NCBI RefSeq assembly: GCF_014384745.1
Contig: NZ_JACRSO010000002.1
Span: forward strand, 469,061-533,060
Source: Luoshenia tenuis
GTDB lineage: Bacteria > Bacillota > Clostridia > Christensenellales > GCA-900066905
Direction of reading: 5' to 3'
DNA: 64,000 nucleotides
Shown here: positions 26,132 through 34,701 of the stretch, piece by piece
How positions within the stretch are numbered: position 1 is the stretch's first letter
Layout: every line of letters starts with the position of its first letter
The notes under the pieces: generated by a model
Told to the model about the DNA's origin: nothing
The model's input: the letters and a program-made list of their open reading frames with translations, nothing else
Database searches by the model: none
Position numbers and translations under genes: made by a program

Positions 26132-27097
26132 TTAGGCCCAGAACATCTCCGTGGTCCCCTGGAACGCCATCACCTCTTTGAGGAAGCTGACGGCCTTCTC
26201 CAACCCCTCCGTGGGCGAGAGCAGGCTGTCCTCATGCTCGATGGACATCACATCGTCATAGCCCACCATGCGCAGGTTGGAGACGATGTCTTTCCAGGTT
26301 TGATAATCGTGCCCGTACCCTACCGAGCGGAAGATCCAGCTGCGGTTGATCTCGTCGGCATAGTGCTTGGTATCCAGCACGCCGTTCACGCCGGTATTGA
26401 TCTCATCCACCTTGGTATCCTTGGCGTGGAAGAAGTAGATGGCGTCGCCCAGCTTACGGATGGCCGCCGGGATATTCACGCCCTGCCAGAACAGGTGGCT
26501 GGGATCCAGATTCGCGCCGATCACCGGGCCCACCGCCTCCCGCAGCTTGAGCAGGGATTCTACATTGTACACGCAAAAGCCCGGATGCATCTCCAGGGCG
26601 ATGCGGTTGACGCCGTAAGACTGGGCAATGGGGCACATCTTGTTCCAGTAGGGGATCAGCACCTGATTCCACTGGTAATCCAGAATCTCCTGGAAGTCAT
26701 CCGGCCAGGGGCAGGTCACCCAGTTGGGATACTCGTCCTTGGGGCCGCCGCCCGGGCAGCCGGAAAAGCCCACCACCCGGTCGATACCCAGCTCGCCCGC
26801 CAGCTTTAAGGTATTGTCCAGGTCGCTCTGGAATTTCGCTGCGATATCGGGATTGGGATGCACGTAATTGCCGTGGGTCGACAGCGCGCAGATTTCGATC
26901 TCGTAGTCCTTGATCAACTGCTTAAAGGCCTTGAGCTTACCCGCGTCTGCCAGCAGCTCTGCCGGCTTGCAGTGGGCATTGCCGGGGTAACCGCCCGTCC
27001 CAAGCTCGATAGTGTGCACGTCCATGGCGGTCAGGTATTTCAGTACCTCTTCCAGCGGACGGTCGCCCAGCAGTACGGTCAAAACGCTCAGTTTCAT
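26132..27097 (-). CDS. Sugar phosphate isomerase/epimerase (xylose isomerase-like TIM barrel)
   Basis: This 321-aa protein starts at the ATG after GGGGGAG. It has the AP_endonuc_2/IolE-like barrel: MKLSVLTVLLGDRPLEEVL, DVHTIELGTGGYPGN, NRIALEMHPGFCVY with a metal-binding Glu, and GANLDPSHLFWQG followed by FFHAKDTK and SIEHED, which supply the other His, Asp and Glu ligands. Relatives isomerise keto sugars or inososes. It is first in an operon with the Gfo/Idh/MocA oxidoreductase, a common catabolic pairing. Confidence 0.9.
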   Translation of the reverse strand: MKLSVLTVLLGDRPLEEVLKYLTAMDVHTIELGTGGYPGNAHCKPAELLADAGKLKAFKQLIKDYEIEICALSTHGNYVHPNPDIAAKFQSDLDNTLKLAGELGIDRVVGFSGCPGGGPKDEYPNWVTCPWPDDFQEILDYQWNQVLIPYWNKMCPIAQSYGVNRIALEMHPGFCVYNVESLLKLREAVGPVIGANLDPSHLFWQGVNIPAAIRKLGDAIYFFHAKDTKVDEINTGVNGVLDTKHYADEINRSWIFRSVGYGHDYQTWKDIVSNLRMVGYDDVMSIEHEDSLLSPTEGLEKAVSFLKEVMAFQGTTEMFWA

Positions 27098-27273
27098 GCA
27101 AAACTCCCCCTTACACATTGTTTATATTCATTATGATTATTATAACGCATCCCGGCCCACGTTGAATAGAGGGAATGGTAAAGTATTCCACAGAAAAAGC
27201 AATGATTATGTTGCGGATATGGCTAAAGCCTCCTGGCGGCGGCATTTCCCGGGTGATCGCTCATTGACGGAAT

Positions 27274-27308
27274 AAAAAAGCGATACAGCAGCCGCTGTAT
27301 CGCTTTTT
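27274..27308 (-). terminator. Intrinsic terminator after gpmI
   Basis: AAAAAGCGATACAGC and GCTGTATCGCTTTTT form a nearly perfect stem with T runs on both strands. On the minus strand it ends the glycolytic operon. Confidence 0.9.
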
Positions 27309-27336
27309 CTTTATCTACTATCCGTTTTTTGCCGCT

Positions 27337-28884
27337 CTATTTAGCAATCATACTCGTGCCGGTCATTTCCTCCGGTACGGGCAGGCCCATCAGCGTCAGC
27401 AGCGTGGGCGCCAGGTCGGCCAGGCGGCCGCCTTCGCGCAGCACCGCGTCCTTGCGGCTGGGGTCCACCAGAATAAAAGGCACCGGGTTAGTGGTATGCG
27501 CCGTAAAGGGCTGTCCATTAGACGGATCCACCATGATATCGGCGTTGCCGTGGTCAGCCGTTACGATGGCGCAACCGCCGGTAGCCAGCACCGCATCCAA
27601 AACCTTGCCCAGGCAGGTATCCACCGCCTCCACCGCGGCCACCGCAGCGCTCATCACGCCGGTATGGCCCACCATGTCGGGGTTGGCAAAGTTGAGGATC
27701 ATCACATCGTACTTGCCGCTTTCGATGCGCTTTACCGCCTCATCGGCTACCTCGTAGGCGCTCATCTCCGGCTTTAAGTCGTAGGTCGCCACCTTGGGCG
27801 AGGGGATCAGCGCCCGGTCTTCGTTCTCGTTGGGGGCTTCCACGCCGCCGTTAAAGAAGAAGGTCACATGCGCGTATTTCTCCGTTTCGGCGATGCGCAG
27901 CTGCGTCTTGCCGTTTTTGGCAATGTACTCGCCAAAGGTATTGGTCAGGGTCTGGGGCTTAAAGGCCACCTCCAGCATACCGGCAAACGTCGCGTCATAC
28001 TGGGTCATGGATACGAAATCCACCCCTAAAAAGCCGCTCTTGCGCTCAAAACCCGCGAATTCCGGGTCGATAAAGGCGCGGGTGATCTCGCGGGCGCGAT
28101 CCGGGCGGAAGTTGAAGAAGATGATGCCGTCGCCCTTTTCTACCTGGGCCACCGGCTTGCCATTCTCCTCAATCACGCAGGGCACCACAAACTCATCCAC
28201 CACGTCGCTGGCGTAGGAGTTAGCCATCGCCTCTACGGCGCTGTGTGCCTTATCCCCCTGGCCCAGCGTCATGGCGTCATACGCCTTTTCCACCCGCTCC
28301 CAGCGGTTATCCCGGTCCATGGCATAATAGCGCCCCATTACAGTGGCGATCTTGCCAAAGCCCAGCTGCGCCATCTTCTCTTCCAACTGCTCGATATAGC
28401 CCTTGCCGCTGGAAGGGGGCACGTCGCGCCCATCCATAAAGCAATGTACATAGGCCTGCTCCAGCCCGGCGCGCTTGGCCAGCTCGATCAGGGCGTACAG
28501 GTGCTCGTTATGGCTGTGCACGCCGCCATCGGAAATCAGGCCCATCAGGTGCAGTTTGCCGCCATTTTGCTTGACCTTAGCGATCAAATCCAGGAACTCG
28601 GCCTTCTCAAAGAAATCGCCGTCCGCAATGGATTTGGTGATGCGGGTCAGCTCCTGATAGACGATGCGCCCCGCGCCGATATTGAGGTGACCCACTTCCG
28701 AGTTACCCATCTGGCCATCGGGCAGACCCACGTCCATGCCGCTGGCGCCGATGGTGGTATGCGGGTATTCCTCCAGCAGCCGGTCGATATTCGGGGTCTT
28801 GGCCTGGGCGATGGCGTTATTCTGCGCGCACTCCCGATAGCCAAAACCGTCCAAAATCACCAGAGCCGTCATTTTCTTTCCCAT
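27337..28884 (-). CDS. gpmI: 2,3-bisphosphoglycerate-independent phosphoglycerate mutase
   Basis: This 515-aa, Mn-dependent enzyme interconverts 3- and 2-phosphoglycerate. It has the alkaline-phosphatase-fold metal sites: ALVILDGFGYRE, then MGNSEVGHLNIGAGR with the catalytic serine, HCFMDGRDVPPSSG, IATVMGRYYAMDRDNRW, and near the end NFANPDMVGHTG and TADHGNADIM. AAGGAGG precedes the ATG. It lies ten bases after tpiA in the pgk-tpiA-gpmI operon. Confidence 0.97.
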   Translation of the reverse strand: MGKKMTALVILDGFGYRECAQNNAIAQAKTPNIDRLLEEYPHTTIGASGMDVGLPDGQMGNSEVGHLNIGAGRIVYQELTRITKSIADGDFFEKAEFLDLIAKVKQNGGKLHLMGLISDGGVHSHNEHLYALIELAKRAGLEQAYVHCFMDGRDVPPSSGKGYIEQLEEKMAQLGFGKIATVMGRYYAMDRDNRWERVEKAYDAMTLGQGDKAHSAVEAMANSYASDVVDEFVVPCVIEENGKPVAQVEKGDGIIFFNFRPDRAREITRAFIDPEFAGFERKSGFLGVDFVSMTQYDATFAGMLEVAFKPQTLTNTFGEYIAKNGKTQLRIAETEKYAHVTFFFNGGVEAPNENEDRALIPSPKVATYDLKPEMSAYEVADEAVKRIESGKYDVMILNFANPDMVGHTGVMSAAVAAVEAVDTCLGKVLDAVLATGGCAIVTADHGNADIMVDPSNGQPFTAHTTNPVPFILVDPSRKDAVLREGGRLADLAPTLLTLMGLPVPEEMTGTSMIAK

Positions 28885-28893
28885 GGTTCCTCC

Positions 28894-29640
28894 TTAATAG
28901 TTGACCACCTTGGAGAAGTCTACCGCCTTGAGGCTGGCCCCGCCGATCAGGCCGCCGTCGATCTCGGGCATGCCCATCAGCTCCGTGGCATTGCCGGGGT
29001 TCATGCTGCCGCCGTACTGAATGCGCACAGCGCCCGCGGCCTCGCCGCCAAAGTCCTCTTCCACCGCCTTGCGGATGATGCCGATCACCTCGTTGGCGTC
29101 CGCAGAGGTAGCGGTGCGGCCGGTGCCAATGGCCCATACCGGCTCATAAGCGATGACCACATCTTTCACCTGCTCAGCCGTCAGGCCCTTGAGGGCAGCC
29201 TTGGTCTGGGTGCGTACCAGGTCGGCCGTTACGCCGGCTTCGCGCTGCTCCAGGGTCTCACCCACGCAGATGATGGGGATCAGGTTGTGCGCCACCGCCG
29301 CCAGGGTCTTTTTGTTGACGGTCTCATCGGTCTCGGCAAAGTACTGCCGGCGCTCGCTGTGGCCCAGGATGACATAATCCATGCCCATGGCAACCAGCAT
29401 CTTGGGCGAGATCTCGCCGGTAAAGGCGCCCTTCTCTTCCCAGTGCATGTTCTGCGCGCCGATCTTGATATTGGTACCGGCGATCAGCTTTTTAACGGTC
29501 TCCAGGCAAACATAGGTGGGGCAAACCACCACGTCGCACTTGGCGTCCTTTACCAGGGGGATCAGCTCCTCGATCAGGGCCTTCGCCTCAGCGGGCGTAT
29601 TGTTCATTTTCCAGTTGCCGGCAATAATAGGTTTGCGCAT
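28894..29640 (-). CDS. tpiA: Triosephosphate isomerase
   Basis: This 248-aa glycolytic enzyme interconverts dihydroxyacetone phosphate and glyceraldehyde 3-phosphate. Visible are RKPIIAGNWKMN with the active-site Asn and Lys, ILGHSERRQYF with the catalytic His, and AYEPVWAIGTG with the catalytic Glu, followed by the phosphate-gripping loop. The ATG of MRKPII follows GGAGGAAATACAAC. It is the middle gene of the glycolytic operon. Confidence 0.98.
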   Translation of the reverse strand: MRKPIIAGNWKMNNTPAEAKALIEELIPLVKDAKCDVVVCPTYVCLETVKKLIAGTNIKIGAQNMHWEEKGAFTGEISPKMLVAMGMDYVILGHSERRQYFAETDETVNKKTLAAVAHNLIPIICVGETLEQREAGVTADLVRTQTKAALKGLTAEQVKDVVIAYEPVWAIGTGRTATSADANEVIGIIRKAVEEDFGGEAAGAVRIQYGGSMNPGNATELMGMPEIDGGLIGGASLKAVDFSKVVNY

Positions 29641-29709
29641 GTTGTATTTCCTCCTCAAAATTCAAAGCGTTTGCTTCTCCCGCCGCTGGCAGGAGTAAAC
29701 CATAAATCT

Positions 29710-29740
29710 GCCCGGCGCAAGGCAAAACCTTGGGCCGGGC
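29710..29740 (-). other. Intercistronic hairpin between pgk and tpiA
   Basis: GCCCGGC...GCCGGGC with an inner CAAGG/CCTTG pairing lies about 20 bases after pgk's stop. The sequence after it on the minus strand is AGATTTATGG, a weak T run. It could be partial attenuation or an RNA-processing site. Confidence 0.5.
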
Positions 29741-29761
29741 AAATTTTGCTATCGTTTTTTC

Positions 29762-30943
29762 TTACTTATCGTTCAGCGCCGCAACGCCGGGCAGCTCCAG
29801 GCCCTCCAGGAATTCCAGGGAAGCGCCGCCGCCGGTGGAGATATGGGTCATCTTATCGGCATAGCCCATCTGCTCTACAGCCGCCGCAGAATCGCCGCCG
29901 CCGATGATGGTGATGGCGTTGCTGTCCGCCATGGCCTGCGCAACAGCGCGGGTGCCGGCCGCAAAGTTCTCAAACTCGAACACGCCCATGGGGCCGTTCC
30001 AGATCACGGTCTTGGCATTTTTGATCTCATCCGCAAAGAGTTTGCAGGTCTCAGGCCCAATGTCCAGGCCCTCCCAATCGGCCGGGATGCCATCTACCGG
30101 GAAGGTCTTGCGGGGGGTGTCGTTGGCAAACTCCTGGCCCGCCACCACATCCAGCGGCAGCAGCAGCTTAACGCCCTTGGCTTTGGCCTTGTCCATCAGC
30201 TCTTTGGCCAGGCCTACGCGCTCGGCATCCAGCAGGGATTTACCCACTTCATAGCCCAGAGCCTTCTGGAAGGTATAGGCCATGCCGCCGCCAATCAGCA
30301 GCACGTCTACCTTCTCCAGCAGGTTGTTGATCACGCCGATCTTATCGGAAACCTTCGCGCCGCCCAAAATGGCAACGAAAGGACGCTCCGGATTATCCAG
30401 GGCCTTGCCCATTACGGAAAGCTCCTTGCCGATCAGGTAACCGGCAACGGCGGGCAGGTAGCTGGCTACGCCCGCGGTAGAGGCATGGGCGCGGTGCGCC
30501 GTGCCGAAAGCGTCATTCACATACAGCTCCGCCATGCTGGCCAGCTCTTTGCTGAACGCCTCGTCGTTCTTTTCCTCTTCTTTGTGGAAGCGCACGTTCT
30601 CCAGCAGCATAGCCTGGCCATCCTGCAAAGCGGCGGCCTTGGCTTTGGCATCCTCGCCCACCACGTCGCTGGCCATAACCACTTCCTGCCCCAGCAGCTC
30701 GCTCAAGCGCTTGGCGACGGGGGCCAGGGAGAACTTCATATTAAACTCGCCCTTGGGCCGGCCCAGATGAGAGCACAGAATCACGCGGGCATTATTCTTG
30801 AGCAGATATTTGATCGTCGGCAACGCGGCCTGGATGCGGGTCTCGTCCGAGATAACACCGTCTTTCATCGGCACGTTAAAGTCACACCGAACCAGGACTT
30901 TCTTGCCGGAGACCTGGACGTCTTCAATCGTCTTTTTGTTCAT
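29762..30943 (-). CDS. pgk: Phosphoglycerate kinase
   Basis: This 393-aa enzyme makes ATP from 1,3-bisphosphoglycerate. It shows the signature VLVRCDFNVPM, the substrate-binding HLGRPKGE, AVAGYLIGKEL, the hinge block FVAILGGAKVSDKI and the ATP-binding IIGGGDSAAAVEQMG. I chose the ATG of MNKKTIEDV (AAGGAG eight bases upstream); the GTG three codons earlier overlaps the ribosome-binding site. It is the first gene of the operon with tpiA and gpmI; gapA and eno are not in the window. Confidence 0.97.
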   Translation of the reverse strand: MNKKTIEDVQVSGKKVLVRCDFNVPMKDGVISDETRIQAALPTIKYLLKNNARVILCSHLGRPKGEFNMKFSLAPVAKRLSELLGQEVVMASDVVGEDAKAKAAALQDGQAMLLENVRFHKEEEKNDEAFSKELASMAELYVNDAFGTAHRAHASTAGVASYLPAVAGYLIGKELSVMGKALDNPERPFVAILGGAKVSDKIGVINNLLEKVDVLLIGGGMAYTFQKALGYEVGKSLLDAERVGLAKELMDKAKAKGVKLLLPLDVVAGQEFANDTPRKTFPVDGIPADWEGLDIGPETCKLFADEIKNAKTVIWNGPMGVFEFENFAAGTRAVAQAMADSNAITIIGGGDSAAAVEQMGYADKMTHISTGGGASLEFLEGLELPGVAALNDK

Positions 30944-31093
30944 TTTAGGCACTCCTTTTTAATTGATCTATGCTGATGGGCGCGTGAGAAACTTTGCCCA
31001 CACCAACCGGAAACAGCTTGTCCATTTCGCGCTTTTAAATCCAGTAGTTTTATAAAAGCGAGGGACTCAATTCCGTTCCACCTATCCTTATTC

Positions 31094-31122
31094 ACTGTAC
31101 ATGAAAATGGGAAAAAAATCAA
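31094..31122 (-). promoter_or_regulatory. Candidate promoter of the pgk-tpiA-gpmI operon
   Basis: Minus-strand TTGATT (31117-31122), a 17-base spacer and TACAGT (31094-31099) predict a 5' leader of about 145 bases. The leader carries a CGCTTTT...AAAAGCG hairpin (near 31032-31063). No known riboswitch is recognised in it. Confidence 0.55.
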
Positions 31123-31232
31123 GCCGCTTGTGCAGGGTTCGTGCCCCAATGGCCTCCGCAAAAATTGCAAAATAAAGCCGCTGGTATTAGCAGCGGCAAT
31201 AGGTGGCAAATTTATGCCCATATAATTTGAAT

Positions 31233-31264
31233 CCCGGGCGCTAGGCCTAAGCCAAACGCCCGGG
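31233..31264 (-). terminator. Terminator-like hairpin after the sugar ABC permease genes
   Basis: CCCGGGCG and CGCCCGGG form a perfect eight-pair stem ten bases after the permease stop. The following minus-strand bases are only moderately T-rich (ATTCAAATTATA). A second stem (GCCGCTG/CAGCGGC, near 31176-31198) follows with TTTATTTT and may be the actual end. Confidence 0.6.
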
Positions 31265-31273
31265 AGCAAATTT

Positions 31274-32179
31274 TTAACCTTTTACGGCGCCGGCCGTCAA
31301 GCCAGCTACCAGGTAGCGCTGCATGAAGATGAAGAAGATCAGGATCGGGATGATGGTGACGATGGACGCCGCCGTCAACAGGCCCCACTCCTTCGTATTC
31401 TCCTGCACGAACATCTGCAAGCCGATGGGCAGCGTGCGCAACTCCTTCGGTTTGAGGAACAAGCTCGCCAAAACGTACTCGTTCCAGCAGTAGTTAAATG
31501 CGAAGATTGCAACGGAACCGACACCAGGGCTGGATACCGGCAATACAACCTTGACCAAGCTCTGGAATTTGGACGCGCCGTCGATCAGCGCCGCCTCTTC
31601 CATGTCGATCGGGATCGAATCGAAGAAGCCCTGAATCATCCAGATGTTCAACGGCAACGAGAACGTTAGGTACGCAATCATCAAGCCCTCATGCGTATTG
31701 TTCAAGTTGAGCGAGTTGAAGATGATGAACAGCGGGATGAGCATCAGTACGATCGGGAACATCTGCAGAACCAGCAGCAGGTACACGAACCAGTTGAGCG
31801 GCTTGAAGACTTTCCGATAACGGCTCAGCGAGTAACCGGCGAAAATGGAAACGACGGTCGACAGCGCCATAACGATAACAGAAACCTTAAAGCTGTTCAA
31901 GAAGTAGATGTAGAACTGCGCCTTACCAAACAGCACCGAGTTGTACCAATCCAGCGTCCAACCTTCCGGCGAGGAAGGGAACAGGGATACGGAGTACATA
32001 TCCGCGTTCGTTTTAAAGGACATACCCAGAGTAGACAGCAGCGGTACGCTGGTGATCAGGATCAAAAAGATGATCAGCAGATAGATCGGGATCTTTTTCA
32101 GCTGCTTTTTGGTCGCATAAGGATCAGCTACGATGACCTGCCCATTAGGCAGCGTAACTTGGTTTTTCGATTTGGCCAT
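31274..32179 (-). CDS. Carbohydrate ABC transporter permease (MalG/LacG-like)
   Basis: This 301-aa protein has six membrane helices starting at about residue 30. The cytoplasmic coupling loop is ALIDGASKFQSLVKVVLPVS, the EAA motif that contacts the ATPase. The ending RYLVAGLTAGAVKG is typical of MalG-type (CUT1) permeases. It lies 15 bases after the partner permease gene. Its base composition is visibly lower in GC than the neighbouring housekeeping genes. No ATPase gene is present. The sugar is unknown; the nearby lipoproteins should deliver it. Confidence 0.93.
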   Translation of the reverse strand: MAKSKNQVTLPNGQVIVADPYATKKQLKKIPIYLLIIFLILITSVPLLSTLGMSFKTNADMYSVSLFPSSPEGWTLDWYNSVLFGKAQFYIYFLNSFKVSVIVMALSTVVSIFAGYSLSRYRKVFKPLNWFVYLLLVLQMFPIVLMLIPLFIIFNSLNLNNTHEGLMIAYLTFSLPLNIWMIQGFFDSIPIDMEEAALIDGASKFQSLVKVVLPVSSPGVGSVAIFAFNYCWNEYVLASLFLKPKELRTLPIGLQMFVQENTKEWGLLTAASIVTIIPILIFFIFMQRYLVAGLTAGAVKG

Positions 32180-32194
32180 CTTCTCTCACCTCTC

Positions 32195-33076
32195 TTAGAC
32201 ATCTGTCTGGAAACGCTTGATGTAGAACACAGAGAATATCAGCATGATAATCATATTGATACTGGACTGTGCCGAAGCGTAACCAAGTTTCATCTGATAG
32301 AAGGCTTTGAAATAGGCCAATACAGAGATAACATACGTCGAACCGTTAGGTCCGCCCTGCGTCAACAGCCAAATGCCTTCGAAGGAGTTCATGTTCCAGA
32401 TGGTCATCAGGGTCGTGGATACCATCGTAACCGAGCTGAGCATCGGAACCGTGATTTTGGTGAATTGCTTCCACGTGCTAGCGCCGTCGATGCGAGCAGC
32501 CTCGTACAGATCCTCAGGAATGCCCTGCAAGCCTGCGAGCATCATGATCATCATGAACGGGTAGCTCTTCCACACACTCGTGAAGATAACCGTGGTTTGA
32601 GCTGCGGCCGGCGTGCTGAAGAACTGGATCGGTTCGGGGAACAGATGCAGCTGGCGCACCAGCAGGTTGTTGACAAAACCCAGCTGCGGGTTCAACGCAA
32701 ACAACCAAGAGTTAACAGCTACAACACCGGGGATAACCCACGGGATGAGCAGGAACGAGCGCCAAATGGCGCGGCCCTTGATCTCGCCGTTCAACAGAAC
32801 AGCAGCCAGCAGACCGAAGATGTAGCTGAACAGCACTACGCAAAATACGTACCACAACGTGAATATCATCGCGCCCCAGAACTCGCCGTCCTGGAACAGT
32901 TCGATGTAGTTCTCGAATCCAATGTAATTGTAGCCCTGGCGAATACCCGTGATCGAGGCATCCGTAAAGCTCAGAACAAATCCATTGAATACGGGATAGA
33001 CACGTATCAGCATCAACAAGATGAATGCCGGCAAGACGAGACCATAAGCAAATAGCGCATCAGATTTACGAAACAT
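32195..33076 (-). CDS. Carbohydrate ABC transporter permease (MalF/LacF-like)
   Basis: This 293-aa protein has six membrane helices (LFAYGLVLPAFILLMLIRVY first). The EAA-type loop is YEAARIDGASTWKQFTKITV. The N-terminal pattern YPVFNGFVLSFTDAS is typical of CUT1 MalF-type subunits. The ATG follows AGGAG. It pairs with the MalG-type permease encoded just downstream. The 5' flank is an unusual ~1.5-kb stretch without recognisable genes rather than a binding-protein gene. Confidence 0.93.
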   Translation of the reverse strand: MFRKSDALFAYGLVLPAFILLMLIRVYPVFNGFVLSFTDASITGIRQGYNYIGFENYIELFQDGEFWGAMIFTLWYVFCVVLFSYIFGLLAAVLLNGEIKGRAIWRSFLLIPWVIPGVVAVNSWLFALNPQLGFVNNLLVRQLHLFPEPIQFFSTPAAAQTTVIFTSVWKSYPFMMIMMLAGLQGIPEDLYEAARIDGASTWKQFTKITVPMLSSVTMVSTTLMTIWNMNSFEGIWLLTQGGPNGSTYVISVLAYFKAFYQMKLGYASAQSSINMIIMLIFSVFYIKRFQTDV

Positions 33077-34623
33077 GCCTTCTCTCTCCTAACTGGATGG
33101 TCTGACCACTCCTTGGCCTTGTAATGATCTTGCAACAGTCTGCGCCGGCCGCTTGAAAACCGGCTATATACTGTGCAAAACCCCGCTTGTCGGTTTGCGG
33201 CCCGGTCCGTTACCGTACCGGCCCCCGCCCCTTTGTGCCCAAACACCCCGTTTGGACGGAACCATATCCCTTGCGGTTTGACCCGCCGGGTTTGAAGAAC
33301 CGCTGCAAATGCCCCGCGCCACGCGCCTGTGCCCCCGTCGGGCCCCAGCCGGCCGCTGCGAAAAAACGCCACAGTCCGCTGAAACCTTTCAAAAACACCC
33401 GCGCCCTTTGCAAGCCATCTACAAATCCCTTCCGGACGCCAGGACCGCTATAGGCCCCGCGATCTTTCCGGGCCCCCGCATAGCGGGGCACCTCTTCCCT
33501 CCCGGGATAACCCGCCAATTTCCCCGCGCCTCGCGCATTGTGTTCGCGCCTCTTCCGTCAAACGCCATCCCACCCGTTAAGGATGCGACAGCCTCTAGCG
33601 GAAAAAGCCCTCCCCCAAGGCGCCAGCCCCGGTTCGTTTGGCGTTCGGACTTACCAGCGGCTCATCTTTCAGCTCCGCGAAAACAGCGGCTAAACCGCCT
33701 CGCTGAAAGAGGCCTCGCCCGGATAAGGGCTTCCACAAAGAACCGTGTTGCCCTCCCCCAGACCTGCAGTCTGTATCCTCTCCGTATCGGGACTTCGCTC
33801 TCGACGGCCAGAACAGAGGGTTCCTCTTCCCGCCTTAAAAGCTTCATCCTGATCCGCAGAAACGCGTATAGCCGCTCCACAGCCTCAGGCCTGGTCTGCC
33901 TTTTGAAGGATACCCCATGGGGCGCCCTCCGGCAACTTCGTACTTAACTGTTATAACCTACCCATCCCCAAAGGGAACCGCGCATAACAGATTGGTACTT
34001 TTAAGCAACCTGCCCGCCCCCGATAGAGAGAAAGCCGGCTGCAACTGCTGAAACGGTTTAAATAAAAAGAGTGCAGGTGCACGCTTCCAAAATAAACCTA
34101 TCCCAACAGGTTTGGATGTTATAAATATAACAAAGCGGAACCCCGCGGATAAACCAGATGTTTTTACAAATAGGTTAGTTATATTGCGGTTTAGGGTTCA
34201 AATTATTGATTTCACGCGGATAAATCAACATATTGTTCCCTTTTTCCAATAAAAATACGGAACCGGTGTTCACCACGCCTCCCCTGCGGCCGCTGCATTT
34301 TGTATGCAGGCCCGGGGCTTATGACGATACCCACAATATCTAGTGCGTCATAACGGGCATCACTTCAATATCTGTAGCTAGTATAGCAAAAAGGCGCCTA
34401 AAATTGTTCCTACTTTTTTACCATTTAGTTTCAATATTTTCGCCCTCGCCCGCTTAGGGGGGCCACCGCCTGTTATATATATAAATGGCCACCCTTTTAC
34501 TAGGTCTTCGCTCCTAGGGCGGATACACCTTTGCCCTGCCTTGATCTATCTATAGTCGCCGTCCTGTTTAAATATACCGCGGGCCGCCCGTTGCTTTGCG
34601 CTTTACGGTATACCGGCGCGGAT
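33077..34623 (-). other. 1.5-kb stretch without recognisable genes, upstream of the permease operon
   Basis: Open frames on either strand are short or have unnatural composition (Arg/Pro/Ala/Gly-rich). None matches a family I know. From 33.1 to 33.9 kb the minus strand is purine-rich, high in GC and full of potential stems: CTTTCAGC...GCTGAAAG (33666-33709) with an inner stem, and CCCCGCtatGCGGGG near 33484. From 34.0 to 34.6 kb it becomes AT-rich. A possible minus-strand -10, TATACT (34380-34385), would give a leader of about 1.3 kb for the permease genes. It could be a structured non-coding RNA, a decayed gene, or a long regulatory leader. Confidence 0.4.
34319..34373 (-). repeat. Inverted repeat plus direct repeat near the putative permease promoter
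   Basis: TTATGACG (34319-34326) and CGTCATAA (34346-34353) form a perfect inverted repeat. CAATATCT occurs at 34334-34341 and again at 34366-34373, 32 bases apart (about three helical turns). The pattern resembles regulator half-sites; the binding protein is unknown. Confidence 0.45.
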
Positions 34624-34656
34624 AAAAAAGGGGGGAGCCTTTCTCTCTCTCCCCCC
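34624..34656 (-). terminator. Intrinsic terminator after the first SBP gene
   Basis: On the minus strand GGGGGGAG pairs with CTCCCCCC and is followed by TTTTTTATC. It separates the SBP genes from the permease operon. Confidence 0.88.
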
Positions 34657-34701
34657 ATCCATTGCCTTTTATAGGATGCTTGGCGTTAAAACCTTTAGCG
34701 T

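Noticed and set aside
25595..26809. A 404-codon plus-strand frame
   Set aside because: Antisense to the Gfo/Idh/MocA and isomerase genes, both confidently assigned.
28243..29907. A 554-codon plus-strand frame across gpmI and tpiA
   Set aside because: Antisense to two certain glycolytic genes; no ribosome-binding site or recognisable motif.
31691..33055. A 454-codon plus-strand frame opposite the permease genes
   Set aside because: Antisense shadow with very high Arg/Gln/His content; the minus-strand permeases are certain.
33662..33880. A 72-codon minus-strand frame that looks mildly protein-like
   Set aside because: It has no homologue I recognise, no ribosome-binding site, and the encoding RNA forms a long stem; kept only as part of the unexplained region.
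33309..33947. A 212-codon plus-strand frame in the gene-free stretch
   Set aside because: Composition dominated by Pro, Arg, Ser and Ala, no ribosome-binding site, no known domain; probably an effect of high GC on stop frequency.
34455..34495. Repeated GGCCACC around an AT-rich core as a possible attachment site
   Set aside because: Only two short copies, no integrase or mobile gene nearby.
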